A DNA stretch of 64,000 nt, from the NCBI RefSeq assembly GCF_030386795.1, contig NZ_JANUQM010000009.1:185694-249693 (forward strand), written 5' to 3'. The stretch is from Streptomyces sp. S.PNR 29 (GTDB taxonomy: Bacteria; Actinomycetota; Actinomycetes; Streptomycetales; Streptomycetaceae). The notes below the pieces were generated by a model that searched no databases, was not told the DNA's origin, and worked only from the letters and a program-made list of their open reading frames with translations. Positions 63,510-64,000 of the stretch are shown piece after piece (within the stretch, counting starts at the first letter, position 1; every line of letters begins with the position of its first letter). A program made the position numbers and the translations under genes.

Positions 63510-63738
63510 CAGCGGGCTTCCGGCATCAGCAGCAACTTCCGCGGTGCCCGCCAGAGAGGCTGGTCACATTTGGGCCGGCGGAGGACGACGGAGATTGCCG
63601 GAGACCGGCCGAAAACTTAGCTTGACCCGGCGACGAGAAAGCCCTTGCCCCACGCAAGGCATCGCAGCGGGACGCCGTAGCGCCTTGACAGCCCGTGCCT
63701 CGCACACCCCAGGCACCTCACTCACCCAGGTTTCCCGC

Positions 63739-64000
63739 ATGCCCAGACGCGCCCTCGCCCCTGCTCTCCTCCTGCTCGGCTCGCTCGCACTGACGGCCGC
63801 CTGCTCCACCGGCTCACCGCCGGCGGACACCGCGCCCTCCCCGGACGGCCCGTCCCGGACCGGAGGGAACGACACCGGCCCCCAGGTCGACTTGACCAAG
63901 CTCAAGGGCGTGAACATCGTCAGTGACAGCAGCACCGACCGCTCCTGCCCCTGGGCCACGAGCTACCCGGACGTCCCCGGCGCCGGCAAGATGACGGCCG
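63739..64000 (+). CDS. Lipoprotein, cut by the window end
   Basis: At least 87 residues: a lipoprotein signal with LTAAC (Cys about 22), a Ser/Pro/Asp-rich linker, then VDLTKLKGVNIVSDSSTDRSCPWATSYPDVPGAG, still open at the edge. This N-terminal style is seen in secreted Streptomyces proteins with a DUF3298-like or polysaccharide deacetylase C-terminus, but the part in view does not allow a firm assignment. Confidence 0.65.
   Translation, partial: MPRRALAPALLLLGSLALTAACSTGSPPADTAPSPDGPSRTGGNDTGPQVDLTKLKGVNIVSDSSTDRSCPWATSYPDVPGAGKMTA

Noticed and set aside
61424..63535. 703-residue open frame antisense to the ricin-domain glycosidase
   Set aside because: It is Gly/Val/Arg-rich with no domain, while the plus strand has a signal peptide, BNR and ricin repeats.
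1..64000. CRISPR arrays, retron-like ncRNA, complete tRNA or rRNA genes
   Set aside because: No regularly spaced repeats, no reverse transcriptase gene, and only the 3' half of one tRNA could be found by eye.

Overview
The window is high-GC actinobacterial DNA, almost certainly from a Streptomyces chromosome. The evidence is strong G/C third-position bias, frequent GTG starts, and genus-typical families: DUF317, DUF397 paired with XRE/DUF5753, a RsbW-like ATPase, an FxLD lanthipeptide locus and a DUF2637 transfer protein.

Layout. (1) 1-8.2 kb is part of a mobilizable or conjugative element: a DUF2637/SpdB-like membrane protein, MobC and a relaxase, followed by a transposase scrap, a DUF3223 protein, a frameshifted serine recombinase and DUF317-type genes. 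(2) 8.4-13.3 kb is a small RiPP locus: a membrane-anchored NB-ARC/TPR protein, a 67-residue precursor ending in IWPWPL, an FxsB-like radical SAM/SPASM enzyme and a GNAT acetyltransferase. (3) 13.4-14.6 kb holds a DUF4238 gene and a transposase remnant. (4) 14.9-20.8 kb (minus strand) is a class I FxLD lanthipeptide operon: precursor, LanB, LanC and a PCMT-like methyltransferase. (5) 21-25 kb carries regulators and a 2'-5' RNA ligase-like protein. (6) 25.6-45.0 kb is one co-directional run of seven large defence-type genes: helicase-DUF1998-nuclease, SNF2 helicase, adenine methylase, AIPR, McrB-like, McrC-like and a GmrSD-like DUF262/DUF1524 protein. Several junctions overlap by 4 nt. This is the most interesting part of the window.

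The run stops about 200 bp before the 3' half of a tRNA-Pro gene (45193-45237) that has no 5' half. That is the signature of an integrase attachment site and marks the probable right edge of a genomic island; the left edge and the integrase are not in view. To the right is ordinary chromosome: a MarR/radical SAM (SPL-like)/VOC cluster with a perfect palindromic operator, a beta-lactamase-fold protein, a flavin-fold oxidoreductase and a six-hairpin glycosidase with a second MarR paralogue. At 51.4-55 kb there is a decaying patch with remnants of an osmoprotectant ABC transporter, a polysaccharide deacetylase and a P450, a broken SnoaL paralogue, and two near-identical 47-bp regulatory regions.

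From 55 kb to the end lies an arabinan/arabinoside utilisation locus: a LacI repressor divergent from a GH51 arabinofuranosidase, an ABC sugar importer without its ATPase, and a secreted GH93-like/ricin-domain glycosidase. A lipoprotein gene is cut by the window edge. All functions are read from sequence motifs; no database search was run.
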